From CAILZL01 sp050181835 (GTDB lineage Bacteria; Pseudomonadota; Gammaproteobacteria; Steroidobacterales; Steroidobacteraceae), in contig JBFXCU010000015.1 in NCBI GenBank assembly GCA_050181835.1, positions 1-64,000 on the forward strand: a DNA stretch of 64,000 nt, read 5' to 3'. Position 1 is the first letter of the stretch. Each line of letters starts with the position of its first letter. This document shows, piece after piece, positions 8,342 through 17,111 of the stretch. A program made the position numbers and the translations under genes. The notes under the pieces were generated by a model, which saw only the letters and a list, made by a program, of their open reading frames with translations, was not told where the DNA came from and did no database searches.

Positions 8342-9856
8342 TCAATCAGCCGCCCGATCCAGGCAGCGTAATGAAATAGCTTCGCTAACGTGCGCCGCAT
8401 CCACCGTTACCATCCCCTGTAAATCTGCAATGCTGCGCGCTACTTTCAGAATGCGGTGATAGGCGCGCGCCGACAGCGAAAATTTTTGCATGGCGCGGGA
8501 CAGCAAAGCTTGCGCTGTGGGCGCTGGCTTACACCAGCATTCAACTTGTGACGCAGAAAGGCGCGCGTTACACACTCCCTGACGCTGCCATTGCCGTTCG
8601 CGTGCCTCCCGCACACGCTGCGCTACCACGTCACTACTGTCACTTGGTGGTGCGCATTCCTGCAACTGTTCAGCACTAATACGCGGCACTTCCACGTGCA
8701 TATCGAGGCGATCCAGTAACGGGCCAGAGATGCGCAAGCGATAGCGCTGGATTTGCTCAGCCGTACAACGACACTTACCGGCCACATCACCCAGATAGCC
8801 GCAAGGACAGGGATTCATCGCCGCAATCAATTGAAATCGAGCGGGAAATTCCGCTTGGCGCGCGGCACGCGAGATATTAATGCTGCCACTTTCCATCGGT
8901 TCCCGCAGTACCTCTAAAACGCGGCGATCAAACTCCGGCAACTCGTCAAGAAACAACACGCCATTGTGCGCCAGTGAAATTTCGCCGGGTCGCGGCTGCG
9001 AACCGCCACCCACCAATGCCACACCCGAAGCGGTGTGATGCGGCGCTCGAAAGGGTCGGATGCGCCAACGGGCTAGATCAATCCCCTGACCAATCAAGGA
9101 ACGAATTGCGGCCGTCTGTAACGCTTCAGCATCATTCAAGCTGGGCAAAATTCCAGGCAAACGCTGCGCCAGCATGCTCTTGCCAGTTCCGGGTGGACCC
9201 ATAAACAACAAACTATGTTCCCCAGCCGCCGCTATCTCCAGCGCGCGCTTGGCCAGTGACTGACCGCGTACCTCACTGAGATCGGGTACCTTAACGCGCT
9301 CAACAGCAACTTCGGCAGCGACCGCAAACGGCAGTATCTGCGCACCATTCAGATGAGCACACACCTGTAACAGATGCGTGGCGGTAAAGGCCTTGCAGTT
9401 GGCAATCACACAGGCCTCATCACTATTGGCACTCGGCAATATCACCGGATGCCCCGCATTCGTTGCGGCTAGTGCCGCAATCAACGCGCCACTGATGGGA
9501 CGCAACTCGCCGCTTAATGACAGCTCGCCATAGAACTCAGTCGTCGCAAACGTATCAGCACGCGCCGCCAACTGCCCGGATGCCTGCAGAATGCCAATGG
9601 CAATGGGCAGTTCGAATCGCCCGCCCTCCTTGGGTAAATCAGCAGGCGCGAGATTAACGGTAATGCGCCCCGGCGGCAGTTCGAAATGGCAATTGAGTAA
9701 GGCCGCCCGGACACGATCCTTACTTTCTTTAACTACCGCCTCAGGCAAACCGACAATGGTGAAACTAGGTAGGCCACTGCCAATATCAACTTCAACACAG
9801 ACTTGGGGTGCTGCCATGCCGAATTGGGCACGGCTGAGAATAGTGGCGATGGCCAT
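8342..9856 (-). CDS. comM: YifB/ComM family Mg-chelatase-like AAA+ ATPase
   Basis: 504 residues. The N-terminal ChlI domain (~1-125, a Lon-protease-like fold) includes the VEVDIGSGLPSFTIVGLPE signature. The central AAA+ core has Walker A GPPGTGKS near 222 and Walker B VLFLDELPEF, with a Cys-rich insert (CPCGYLG...CRC). A C-terminal Mg-chelatase-like helical domain completes it. ComM is a hexameric helicase that promotes branch migration during natural transformation in Vibrio and relatives. Length and domain order are normal. It stands 28 bases downstream of ubiK on the same strand, an arrangement common in gammaproteobacteria. Confidence 0.93.
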   Translation of the reverse strand: MAIATILSRAQFGMAAPQVCVEVDIGSGLPSFTIVGLPEAVVKESKDRVRAALLNCHFELPPGRITVNLAPADLPKEGGRFELPIAIGILQASGQLAARADTFATTEFYGELSLSGELRPISGALIAALAATNAGHPVILPSANSDEACVIANCKAFTATHLLQVCAHLNGAQILPFAVAAEVAVERVKVPDLSEVRGQSLAKRALEIAAAGEHSLLFMGPPGTGKSMLAQRLPGILPSLNDAEALQTAAIRSLIGQGIDLARWRIRPFRAPHHTASGVALVGGGSQPRPGEISLAHNGVLFLDELPEFDRRVLEVLREPMESGSINISRAARQAEFPARFQLIAAMNPCPCGYLGDVAGKCRCTAEQIQRYRLRISGPLLDRLDMHVEVPRISAEQLQECAPPSDSSDVVAQRVREARERQWQRQGVCNARLSASQVECWCKPAPTAQALLSRAMQKFSLSARAYHRILKVARSIADLQGMVTVDAAHVSEAISLRCLDRAAD

Positions 9857-9884
9857 GTAAACATCCTTGTTTTACGTGAGCGGG

Positions 9885-10142
9885 CTAGTACTTTGGGCTT
9901 TCCAGCTGCTGTAGTCGCTGCTCCAGAGCAGCCAATTTTTCACGGGTACGCTGTAACACCCCGGCCTGAATATCAAATTCGCGTCGCGACACCAATTCCA
10001 TTTTGCTCAGAGCGGACTGTAAGACAGCCTTGAAATTCTGTTCTATGTCACGCCGCAGGTAGCTCGCGCCGTCTGGCAAAGATGCCGACAACTTGCGCGC
10101 CAATTCACTTAGTTTCTGATCGATGCTAGGCACGTCCATCAC
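9885..10142 (-). CDS. ubiK: UbiK/YqiC accessory factor for ubiquinone synthesis (BMFP family)
   Basis: 85 residues forming a small helical protein: an N-terminal amphipathic part followed by a coiled coil (LQRTREKLAALEQRLQQLE) at the C-terminus. This is the BMFP/YqiC layout. UbiK works with UbiJ to support aerobic coenzyme Q synthesis, and purified homologues fuse membranes. The GTG at 10142 is favoured by a GGAG eight bases upstream; the next codon is ATG (10139), so the difference is one residue. It probably shares a transcript with comM. Confidence 0.85.
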   Translation of the reverse strand: MMDVPSIDQKLSELARKLSASLPDGASYLRRDIEQNFKAVLQSALSKMELVSRREFDIQAGVLQRTREKLAALEQRLQQLESPKY

Positions 10143-10272
10143 TCTGACAACTCCGGTTAGGTAGATTCGGACTGTACGGAGCTAAGCGACCGAGCTCAAG
10201 TGCCGTTGCAGACGACTCATGCGCCACCTTGAAGCGGCATCAAGTCTCGAGTCCTGCTTTGTCGCCACTTTA

Positions 10273-10289
10273 TGCACTAATTTGTGACA
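10273..10289 (+). promoter_or_regulatory. candidate distal NtrC site for glnK
   Basis: The left half TGCACT matches the NtrC consensus TGCACYNNNNNGGTGCA exactly; the right half is weak (GTGACA). It lies about 137 bases before the predicted sigma-54 start, the usual enhancer distance. Confidence 0.45.
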
Positions 10290-10303
10290 TACAACCTCAT
10301 TCA

Positions 10304-10320
10304 TGCTCTTTAATTGGGCA
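10304..10320 (+). promoter_or_regulatory. candidate proximal NtrC site for glnK
   Basis: A 17-bp imperfect palindrome, TGCTC ... GGGCA, matches the NtrC enhancer consensus at the outer positions. It lies about 106 bases before the predicted transcription start. Confidence 0.5.
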
Positions 10321-10383
10321 TCAAACATAGCTCCAATTCAAATGAATAGTGGGTTTATAGGTCATTAAAGATCAACAACCTCA

Positions 10384-10399
10384 TGGCACAAAAGATGCA
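10384..10399 (+). promoter_or_regulatory. sigma-54 promoter for glnK-amtB
   Basis: TGGCAC followed by the GC of ATGCA has exactly the -24/-12 spacing (GG at 10385-10386, GC at 10397-10398). The six bases of the -24 element match the consensus fully. It lies 77 bases before the glnK start, with two NtrC-like sites upstream. Confidence 0.8.
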
Positions 10400-10475
10400 A
10401 CTGCTCCCCGTAGAGCCAAGCGCCAGAAATGGCACTTGATTCAACCTTGATGAAACCGACAGGAGCAAGCGATCG

Positions 10476-10814
10476 ATGAAACTGATCACCGCCATCATCA
10501 AGCCATTCAAGCTTGATGACGTCAGACAGGCGGTGGCGGATATCGGCGTGCAGGGCATCACAGTCACGGAAGTACAGGGATCGGGACGACAGCACGGGCA
10601 TACCGAGCTGTATCGCGGTGCTGAGTACAGCGTGACTTCGCTACCCAAAACCAAAATCGAGCTCGCCGTTGACGACTCGGATTTGGAACAGGTGGTCGAA
10701 GCGATCATGAATGTGGCGCGCACCGGCAAGATTGGCGACGGCAAGGTGTTTGTCCTCGACTTACCACAGGCAGTGCGAATCCGCACTGGCGAGGTAGGAA
10801 TCGAGGCCATTTGA
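10476..10814 (+). CDS. glnK: nitrogen regulatory protein P-II (GlnK)
   Basis: 112 residues, the usual length. It opens with MKLITAIIKPFKLDDVR. The T-loop GRQHGHTELYRGAEY carries the Tyr that GlnD uridylylates in the YRGAEY signature, and a B-loop TGKIGDGK and C-loop follow. P-II trimers sense ATP/ADP and 2-oxoglutarate. With amtB next door, this paralogue should be GlnK, which plugs the AmtB channel when ammonium is ample. AGGAG lies ten bases before the ATG. The sigma-54 promoter indicates induction under nitrogen limitation. Confidence 0.95.
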   Translation: MKLITAIIKPFKLDDVRQAVADIGVQGITVTEVQGSGRQHGHTELYRGAEYSVTSLPKTKIELAVDDSDLEQVVEAIMNVARTGKIGDGKVFVLDLPQAVRIRTGEVGIEAI

Positions 10815-10882
10815 ATCAGGTTCAGACTTGGTAATGACCCGCAGGCAGTTTTACAGCAACTACATCTCGCAGGAGAACGACA

Positions 10883-12406
10883 GTGAATAAACCTCTGGCA
10901 CTTAGAAAAGTGCTGACCCCATTGTGGAGCGCCGCGCTCATCGCTTTGGCAATGTTCAGCACCAACCCGGCCTTCGCTCAGGAGTCAGCCCCCCCTGAAA
11001 CCACTGCCATCAGTGCGGAAGCGCCAGCGGCCGCAGCTGTTGATGCAGCCGCTTCCGCAGCGGCGGCCGTAACAGCGCCAGCGGCTGCACCCAGCTTTGA
11101 TAAAGGCGATATGGCCTGGATGATGGTAGCCACTGCCTTCGTGCTGTTTATGACAGTGCCTGGCTTGGCGCTGTTCTATACCGGCATGGTTCGTACAAAG
11201 AACTCCCTGTCCACTGTCATGCAGAGCTTCGCTATTTTCTGCGTCATCGGCGTGTTGTGGTTTGTGTACGGTTACAGCGCCGCATTCACAGGCAATAATC
11301 CATTCTTCGGCACGTTGGACAAGCTGTTCATGAATGGCGTTGACCTGAACACGGCCGGAGCCACTTTCAGCAAGGGCGTGTACATCCCCGACATGCTGTT
11401 CTGCGTATTCCAGCTGACCTTCGCCGCCATTACGGTGGCACTGATCTGCGGTGGCTATGCCGAACGCTTTAAGTTCTCCGCCATGCTGATTTTCAGTGTA
11501 TTGTGGTTCACCTTTGCCTACATTCCCATGGCACACATGGTTTGGTATTGGGACGGCCCGGATGCCTATCCCACAGGTGATGCCGATGCGGCTGCGACCG
11601 CACTTAGCCATGCAGGCTTCTTGTTCCAGAAGGGTGCTATCGACTTCGCTGGCGGCACCGTGGTGCATATCAATGCGGGTATTGCTGCGCTGGTTTGTGC
11701 CTTGGTACTCGGCAAGCGCAAGAACTACGGCAAGGTTTCGATGGCTCCACACAGCCTGATGATGTCTGCTGTCGGTACCGGCATGCTGTGGATGGGCTGG
11801 TTCGGCTTCAACGCCGGTTCAGCACTGGAAGCGGGTGCCACGGCAGGTCTGGCGTTCTTCAACACGCTGGTCGGTACCGCCGTGGCAGGCACTGCCTGGA
11901 TGCTGACGGAGTGGATTGTCAAGGGTAAGCCCAGCCTGCTGGGTGTGTGCTCGGGCATCGTTGCTGGTCTGGTCGCAGTTACCCCTGCCTGCGGCTGGGT
12001 AGGCCCGATGGGCGCTTTCGTGATCTGTGCGGTAGCAGGCGTGGGGTGTTTTTTCTCCGCAACCAAGCTCAAGCACATGCTGGGTTACGACGATGCGCTG
12101 GACGCCTTTGGCGTGCACTGCATTGGCGGCATCATCGGTGCCCTCGGCACAGGTATTTTTGTCAACCCAGCCTTGGGTGGCACCGGCGTATGGGACTACA
12201 CCGCAGAAGCGGTGGCTCCCTATGATTTCGGCGTACAGATGAGTGCCCAGCTGTGGGCCATTGGCACCGCACTGGTCTGGTCTGGCCTGGTCGCCTTGGT
12301 CATTATGCTGGCACTGAAGTACACCATCGGCGTACGCTCCAGCGACGAAGACCAGGAAGAAGGTCTGGATCTGGCCGATCACGGCGAAAAGGCTTACAAC
12401 ATGTAA
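10883..12406 (+). CDS. amtB: ammonium transporter AmtB
   Basis: 507 residues from a GTG at 10883, with AGGAG seven bases upstream. A signal peptide (cleavage near AFAQ) is followed by an Ala/Pro-rich linker, then the 11-helix Amt core with the DMAWMMVATAFVLFM opening, GGTVVHINAG (first conserved channel His) and a FGVHCIGGIIG segment carrying the second His. The Amt trimer conducts ammonium into the cell. It lies 68 bases after glnK in one operon. The C-terminal tail that binds GlnK is short but present. The periplasmic N-terminal Ala-rich linker (~residues 30-70) is longer than in E. coli. Confidence 0.95.
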   Translation: MNKPLALRKVLTPLWSAALIALAMFSTNPAFAQESAPPETTAISAEAPAAAAVDAAASAAAAVTAPAAAPSFDKGDMAWMMVATAFVLFMTVPGLALFYTGMVRTKNSLSTVMQSFAIFCVIGVLWFVYGYSAAFTGNNPFFGTLDKLFMNGVDLNTAGATFSKGVYIPDMLFCVFQLTFAAITVALICGGYAERFKFSAMLIFSVLWFTFAYIPMAHMVWYWDGPDAYPTGDADAAATALSHAGFLFQKGAIDFAGGTVVHINAGIAALVCALVLGKRKNYGKVSMAPHSLMMSAVGTGMLWMGWFGFNAGSALEAGATAGLAFFNTLVGTAVAGTAWMLTEWIVKGKPSLLGVCSGIVAGLVAVTPACGWVGPMGAFVICAVAGVGCFFSATKLKHMLGYDDALDAFGVHCIGGIIGALGTGIFVNPALGGTGVWDYTAEAVAPYDFGVQMSAQLWAIGTALVWSGLVALVIMLALKYTIGVRSSDEDQEEGLDLADHGEKAYNM

Positions 12407-12436
12407 GTCGCAGACAAGCCGCTTCGGGCTTCAACG

Positions 12437-12465
12437 ACGGGCGCCGCAAGGCGCCCGTTTTGTTT
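12437..12465 (+). terminator. terminator of the glnK-amtB operon
   Basis: Perfect 9-bp stem ACGGGCGCC / GGCGCCCGT with a GCAA tetraloop, followed by TTTTGTTTT. Confidence 0.9.
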
Positions 12466-12594
12466 TGTGTTTTCCCCCAGTTTGTGACCCGGTTCAATAC
12501 AGCCGGGCCCAGCTTTGCCAGAATTGCCGCCGGGATATTTTTTGTGACAGAGTTCACCCACCGGTAAACACTGCCGCGACCATCGGAGATCTGC

Positions 12595-13050
12595 ATGCTA
12601 CGCGTAACCACCCTGCTCGCTCTTGGCTTACTCACCTGTACGGTCAGTCAGGCTGATGTTTATAAATACACGGATAAGAACGGTCAGGTGCAATACACCG
12701 ACAAACCTGAACTGCTACCGGCCGAGCTACTGACCAAGATCAAATCACAGCGTACTGACAACTCAGCCATCGCTGATCGCGTCGCTGCGGATTTGAAAGC
12801 ACGTGATGCTGCCGCCAAAGCCCAGCAAGCAAATACCGAAAGTGCTGCCGACAAACAAAAGGCTGCCGATATCACCGCCGCCGACAAAGCCGATCGTTGC
12901 ACCCGCGCCCGCGCTCGCTACGAGAGCGTTACCACTACCGGCCGCGTGTATTCGCTGGATGCCAATGGTCAGCGGGTTTATATGGACAACAATCAACTTG
13001 ACCAGACTCGCGCAGCAGCCCAAGAGCAAATGGACACGTGGTGTAACTAA
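12595..13050 (+). CDS. DUF4124 domain periplasmic protein
   Basis: 151 residues with a signal peptide (~1-20, ending SQA). It is followed at once by the short DUF4124 motif VYKYTDKNGQVQYTDKP, a beta-hairpin found at the N-terminus of many small gammaproteobacterial envelope proteins. The middle is an Ala/Asp/Lys-rich coiled-coil region; the end has a CTRARARYESV segment with one Cys and a terminal Cys-Asn, so a disulfide is possible. Function is unknown for the family. It has its own promoter region behind the amtB terminator. Confidence 0.75.
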   Translation: MLRVTTLLALGLLTCTVSQADVYKYTDKNGQVQYTDKPELLPAELLTKIKSQRTDNSAIADRVAADLKARDAAAKAQQANTESAADKQKAADITAADKADRCTRARARYESVTTTGRVYSLDANGQRVYMDNNQLDQTRAAAQEQMDTWCN

Positions 13051-13130
13051 ACCAAAAGATTGACATGTAAAGCTACACTGGCGTGGCGATCCCAATACAA
13101 GTCACGGGCGGCCACGTTCGTTTGAACAAT

Positions 13131-14000
13131 ATGAAAACAGGCTTCATCGGACTCGGCGCCATGGGCGTCGGCATGGCGCGCAACCTGCACCAGCAAGGCT
13201 TGCTCACTGTGGTGTGGAATCGGCATGCCAACAAGGCAGTGACCTTGGCTAAAGAATTGAACTGTCTTACGGTTGCCGCGCTACCCGACATTACCGCTCA
13301 CTGTGATGCGCTGGTGCTATGCGTATCCGCCGATCAGGATGTACTTGAAGTCATTGCGCAGCTACAACCTACACTACGCCCCGGCATGCTGGTGATTGAT
13401 TGTTCAACAGTGAGTGCCACCACGGCGCGCAAGTGCGCCGCACAATTAGCCAGTATTAGCTGTGAGTTTCTCGATGCACCGGTTAGCGGTGGGATAGAAG
13501 GCGCACGACTAGGCTCGCTAGCCATCATGGTCGGCGGTTCGACCGATGCTTTCGCACACGCACAGCCAATATTGACCGCTATGGGTAAAACCATCACTCA
13601 CTTTGGTACTAATGGCTGCGGTCAGGCCGCTAAAGCCACTAATCAGATTCTGTGCGCAGGGGCAATTCAAGCGGCAGCGGAAGCCATGGCCTTTGCCGAA
13701 GCCGAAGGCTTACCACTGGATAGACTCATTGCCACTCTGAGCAATGGCGCTGGCAGCAGCTGGTACTTCAACAATCGTGCAGTCAACATGATGAACGACA
13801 GTTATGCAGGTGGCTTCAAGGTGCGCCTGCACGAAAAGGATCTGAAAATCTGCCGCAACATGGCCGAACAACATGGCGCGCACTTGCCGTTAATCGAAAT
13901 GACCTTGATTCAGTATCGCCGCCTGATTGAACAGGGGCATGGTGAGGAAGATATCTCCACACTATTCCGCCTGAAGCAAGCACTATTCAATGCTTCATGA
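13131..14000 (+). CDS. beta-hydroxyacid dehydrogenase family NAD(P)-dependent oxidoreductase
   Basis: 289 residues from the ATG at 13131, which places the Rossmann motif MKTGFIGLGAMGVGMARNL at the very start as is standard. The family substrate signature DAPVSGGIEGARLGSLAIMVGG and the catalytic Lys in the GCGQAAKATNQ region are present, followed by an all-helical C-terminal domain. Relatives include 3-hydroxyisobutyrate dehydrogenase, tartronate semialdehyde reductase and GLYR-type succinic semialdehyde reductases; the substrate cannot be fixed from sequence. It overlaps the following histidine kinase gene by ATGA, so the two are co-translated. Confidence 0.85.
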   Translation: MKTGFIGLGAMGVGMARNLHQQGLLTVVWNRHANKAVTLAKELNCLTVAALPDITAHCDALVLCVSADQDVLEVIAQLQPTLRPGMLVIDCSTVSATTARKCAAQLASISCEFLDAPVSGGIEGARLGSLAIMVGGSTDAFAHAQPILTAMGKTITHFGTNGCGQAAKATNQILCAGAIQAAAEAMAFAEAEGLPLDRLIATLSNGAGSSWYFNNRAVNMMNDSYAGGFKVRLHEKDLKICRNMAEQHGAHLPLIEMTLIQYRRLIEQGHGEEDISTLFRLKQALFNAS

Positions 14001-15085
14001 ACGCCCCCTCACCTAATAACGCCAGCAACACTCGGTTTCATCTACCCGATTTCTGCACCGGCAACAGCACGCTGGCCGTGGTATTGATTGTCGAACTGGT
14101 GGCGCTGATCCTCACCGTTGCACGCCAACCTTTGCACTACAACTTCTGGATTGATCTGGCCGGTAACTCGCTATTCTTACTTTGGCAGGGGCTGATTTGC
14201 GCAGCAGTGCTATGTCGTAGCAAACCTTGGCTCACACGCTATCGCGCACAGCGCGCTTATCTGTTCACACTGGGGTTGATGCTGATTGTTGCCATTGGCG
14301 TTGCTGAAGTGGTGTATCAGCTCGGTGCGCGCTTGGGTGGTGGCATTGGCGTCCTTGTCAACGTGTTCCCGAATAACCATCCTGGTTTTCTGCTCGGTAC
14401 CTTCACCGTCGCCTTCATCGTCAGCAGTCTTGCGCTGCGCTATTTTCATGTCACAGCTGAATGGCGCAACAGCATTGAACTGGAAGCACAGGCACGTATT
14501 CGTGCCCTGCAAGCACGTATAAGACCCCACTTTCTGTTCAATAGCATGAATACCATTGCATCACTAACACGCAGTGATCCCCAACGTGCTGAAGAAGCTG
14601 TAGAAGATCTGGCTGATCTGTTTCGCGCCAATCTCAGCGAAGCACGTAGCTGGATTCCACTTAAGGAAGAACTGGAAATCGCCCGCATCTACCAACGCAT
14701 CGAACAGCTGCGCTTAGGTGATCGTCTCAAAGTAAAATGGAACATCACCGAACTACCGATGCGAGCGCTAGTACCTAGTCTGCTGGTGCAACCACTACTG
14801 GAGAACGCGGTATATCACGGCATCGAACCCTTACTTGGCGGTGGCACCATCACCATCACCGGCCACTGTGATGGTGAACAGATCGAGCTATCAGTCAGCA
14901 ACCCCACGCCAAATATAGAAAACCTGTTGAAGCATGTCGGCAATGGCATTGCGCTGGATAATATCCAGCAACGACTGGATCTTGCCTGGCCAGGACAAGC
15001 TCAGGTTGAGCTGCAACAAGCAGTGGATAGTTATCGCGTGCTGCTACGTTTTCCGTATCAGGAACAGCATGAGCCAAATAGATGA
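13997..15085 (+). CDS. LytS/AlgZ-type membrane sensor histidine kinase
   Basis: 362 residues. Four predicted membrane helices (~20-40, 48-70, 80-105, 115-145) precede a His_kinase (LytS-type) domain whose H-box reads RIRPHFLFNSMNTIASL, with the phospho-accepting His near 183. A GHKL ATPase domain carries PSLLVQPLLENAVYHG (N-box) and GNGIALDNIQQRL (G-box). Such kinases pair with LytTR response regulators, and one follows with a 17-base overlap. In Pseudomonas the equivalent pair AlgZ/AlgR (FimS/AlgR) sits just before hemC, as here, and controls alginate and type IV pili; the local role is not known. Confidence 0.88.
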   Translation: MNAPSPNNASNTRFHLPDFCTGNSTLAVVLIVELVALILTVARQPLHYNFWIDLAGNSLFLLWQGLICAAVLCRSKPWLTRYRAQRAYLFTLGLMLIVAIGVAEVVYQLGARLGGGIGVLVNVFPNNHPGFLLGTFTVAFIVSSLALRYFHVTAEWRNSIELEAQARIRALQARIRPHFLFNSMNTIASLTRSDPQRAEEAVEDLADLFRANLSEARSWIPLKEELEIARIYQRIEQLRLGDRLKVKWNITELPMRALVPSLLVQPLLENAVYHGIEPLLGGGTITITGHCDGEQIELSVSNPTPNIENLLKHVGNGIALDNIQQRLDLAWPGQAQVELQQAVDSYRVLLRFPYQEQHEPNR

Positions 15086-15842
15086 GACAAACCGCATGCG
15101 CATTCTGATTGTAGACGATGAAGCGCCCGCACGTGAGCGGCTGCAACGCCTGCTCAGCGATACGCCTGACTACGAACTAATTGGCCAGGCCGCTAATGGC
15201 GAGCAAGCCTTACAACTATGCCAGCAACAGCAACCCGACGTAGTACTGCTGGATGTGCGCATGCCGGGACTCTCTGGTATTGAAGTGGCGCAACACCTCA
15301 ATACCCTAGACGAACCGCCTGCGGTGATTTTCACCACCGCGTATGACGACTATGCGCTTGATGCCTTTGAAGCCGAAGCCATCGGCTATTTGCTCAAACC
15401 TATTCGCAAGGAAAAGCTGGCGCGAGCGCTACATCATGCAGCGCGGCTATCATTAAGCCGCCTGCAACAACTCAAAAATAAAAATGCTGCCAGCACGGCG
15501 CGTGCCCATATCTGCGCCAAGCTCGGCGAACAACTGCGCCTGATTCCCGTCAACGACATTCGTTACTTCGTTGCCGAACAGAAATACATCACCGTGCATC
15601 ACGCGAAAGGTACAGATTTGATTGATGAGTCATTGAAGGACTTAAGTGCCGAGTTCGCCGAGGGTTTCATCCGCATTCATCGCAACACGCTAGTTGCAGA
15701 ACGCGTCATTGCTGGCGTCGTGCGTGACGAAGAGGGTCAATACAAAGTGCAGTTACGTGACACTACTGAAATGCTGCCGATTAGCAGACGACACAACACT
15801 GCTGTCTTGCGAAGGCTGCGTGGTGAACTCGATTCTGAATAG
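15069..15842 (+). CDS. algR: LytTR-family response regulator (AlgR-like)
   Basis: 257 residues from the ATG at 15069 (AGGA upstream); an ATG at 15096 directly before MRILIVDDEAPARERLQ is an alternative. The receiver domain (~10-125) has the DDE acidic pocket, phospho-acceptor Asp in VVLLDVRMPG, the conserved Thr in FTTAYD and Lys in YLLKPI. The C-terminal LytTR DNA-binding domain (~155-255) includes IRYFVAEQKYITVHH and FIRIHRNTLVA. It is the partner of the overlapping LytS-like kinase. Synteny with hemC supports AlgR orthology, though the two-gene insertion (yqj set and permease) before hemC differs from Pseudomonas. Confidence 0.85.
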   Translation: MSQIDETNRMRILIVDDEAPARERLQRLLSDTPDYELIGQAANGEQALQLCQQQQPDVVLLDVRMPGLSGIEVAQHLNTLDEPPAVIFTTAYDDYALDAFEAEAIGYLLKPIRKEKLARALHHAARLSLSRLQQLKNKNAASTARAHICAKLGEQLRLIPVNDIRYFVAEQKYITVHHAKGTDLIDESLKDLSAEFAEGFIRIHRNTLVAERVIAGVVRDEEGQYKVQLRDTTEMLPISRRHNTAVLRRLRGELDSE

Positions 15843-15903
15843 CCGCGCCGATCCAACCGCATACAGGCGAGTAAGAACGATTATCTAGATTTATTTTCCA
15901 GAC

Positions 15904-16182
15904 TTATTTGTGCTTGAATGCGTAGTAAATACGCCGCGCCGTAGTCAGTAACACCACACCACGGCTCAACTTTGTCCACCAGCCAGAGCGACCTGCACCA
16001 AGTAACAGAGCAAGGCCACCTGCCAGCAACGCCGGGCTCGTCAATACATTGCGGACGGAACCCAACATCTCGTCCGTGCGCTGCCATCGCTGCTCAATAA
16101 CGGCAACCTGCTCTGCCAGCTGCATACGCTGCATCTCGCAGCGAGCTTGCAACTGCGCACTACGACTGAACGTACGCGGCAT
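15904..16182 (-). CDS. YqjK-like small membrane protein
   Basis: 92 residues. The N-terminal half is charged and helical (QARCEMQRMQLAEQVAVIEQ), the second half has one hydrophobic segment (~48-65) and a basic end. Size and position behind DUF883 and holin-X-like genes match the yqjD-yqjE-yqjK group of enterobacteria. In E. coli YqjD binds ribosomes at the membrane in stationary phase; the role of YqjK is unknown. It begins four bases after the yqjE-like stop. Confidence 0.6.
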   Translation of the reverse strand: MPRTFSRSAQLQARCEMQRMQLAEQVAVIEQRWQRTDEMLGSVRNVLTSPALLAGGLALLLGAGRSGWWTKLSRGVVLLTTARRIYYAFKHK

Positions 16183-16185
16183 AAC

Positions 16186-16632
16186 TCACTCACGACTCCC
16201 GAAGCGTTCATCCAAGCGTTGTCGATCGCGCGCCAATTCAATCAGCGTGGCATTGAGCAAACGCGGTTTGTCATGCAGTTGGCGACGTAGCCGCAGCATG
16301 GCAAATACTGCGATCAACAAGAACGCAGCCGTAACTAGCATGGATACCAATACACGATGCGTATCCCAGAAAATGAGGATCACCACCAAGGCCGCTAGAA
16401 ACAGGCCGATACCCGCAGCGATCAACGCCACAGCCGCCCATAGAACCACGTTTGCAGCACGTTGAATTTCTTCCTGCAGCTCAGCGGTCAACAGTTCCAC
16501 ACGCGTTTGCAACATCGCCACCAAGGTAGCAAACACCTGTGTGAGCGATTGCAGCATGCCACTGATCGGGCCGCTGGGCTCTGTGTTACTTGGTTCTGTC
16601 TCTTGCATCTGTATGTATAATACGGAACTCAA
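16186..16632 (-). CDS. YqjE-like membrane protein (phage holin X superfamily)
   Basis: Up to 148 residues. After a polar N-terminus and an amphipathic helix (VATLVAMLQTRVELLTAELQ spans it) come two strong transmembrane helices (~65-90 and ~95-118), then a basic helical tail. This is the holin-X/YqjE pattern; despite the name it is a cellular protein and not evidence of a prophage. The TTG at 16632 overlaps the upstream stop, while the ATG at 16608 would give 140 residues; neither has a clear ribosome site. Confidence 0.7.
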   Translation of the reverse strand: MSSVLYIQMQETEPSNTEPSGPISGMLQSLTQVFATLVAMLQTRVELLTAELQEEIQRAANVVLWAAVALIAAGIGLFLAALVVILIFWDTHRVLVSMLVTAAFLLIAVFAMLRLRRQLHDKPRLLNATLIELARDRQRLDERFGSRE

Positions 16633-16937
16633 TCACGACGGCGCAGCAGCATGCCGATCACCAGTCCCAGACTGGCAGCAAAGCCGACTGACTGCCAAGG
16701 ATTTGCCTTGATATGCGTTTCCGCAGCTTCAGTTGCATCGCGTGCAGTTTGCATGACTTGATCTTGGGCACTGGCCAACCGTACTTTGGCCTGCTGCAAC
16801 GATTCATTGGCGCGGGCACGTACCGCATCTACACGTTCGCCGGTTTGGCTGGCGGTGACCTGCAACAACGCCTCGGCATCGCGGGCCAACACTTTCAGGT
16901 CTTCCATCAACTTGGCGGTGGTTACTGGGGTGGACAT
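16629..16937 (-). CDS. DUF883 family protein (YqjD/ElaB-like)
   Basis: 102 residues: a long amphipathic helix (~5-75) rich in Ala, Asp and Glu, then a C-terminal hydrophobic tail with the family signature ANPWQSVGFAASLGLVIGMLL and terminal Arg residues. Family members are tail-anchored inner-membrane proteins; E. coli YqjD and ElaB associate with 70S ribosomes in stationary phase. First gene of a three-gene minus-strand set with the YqjE- and YqjK-like proteins. Confidence 0.85.
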   Translation of the reverse strand: MSTPVTTAKLMEDLKVLARDAEALLQVTASQTGERVDAVRARANESLQQAKVRLASAQDQVMQTARDATEAAETHIKANPWQSVGFAASLGLVIGMLLRRRD

Positions 16938-17111
16938 TAGATACTCTCCTAGCTATATCGCCCGAGGTTGCGGGCACGAAACCAACAATCGTCACACCCT
17001 ATACGTCCGACAGAAGCTAGTGCTCTGTCCGCAGAAAAGTTAGCAGCGCAATACCATGTTAATGGCTAACATGTTGGCCCAACTTGATAAAGGCCCGCAA
17101 GGGTTGTGAGA

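Noticed and set aside
16186..16632. Prophage holin
   Set aside because: The holin-X-like protein sits in a yqjD-yqjE-yqjK-type set of cellular genes with no other phage genes nearby.
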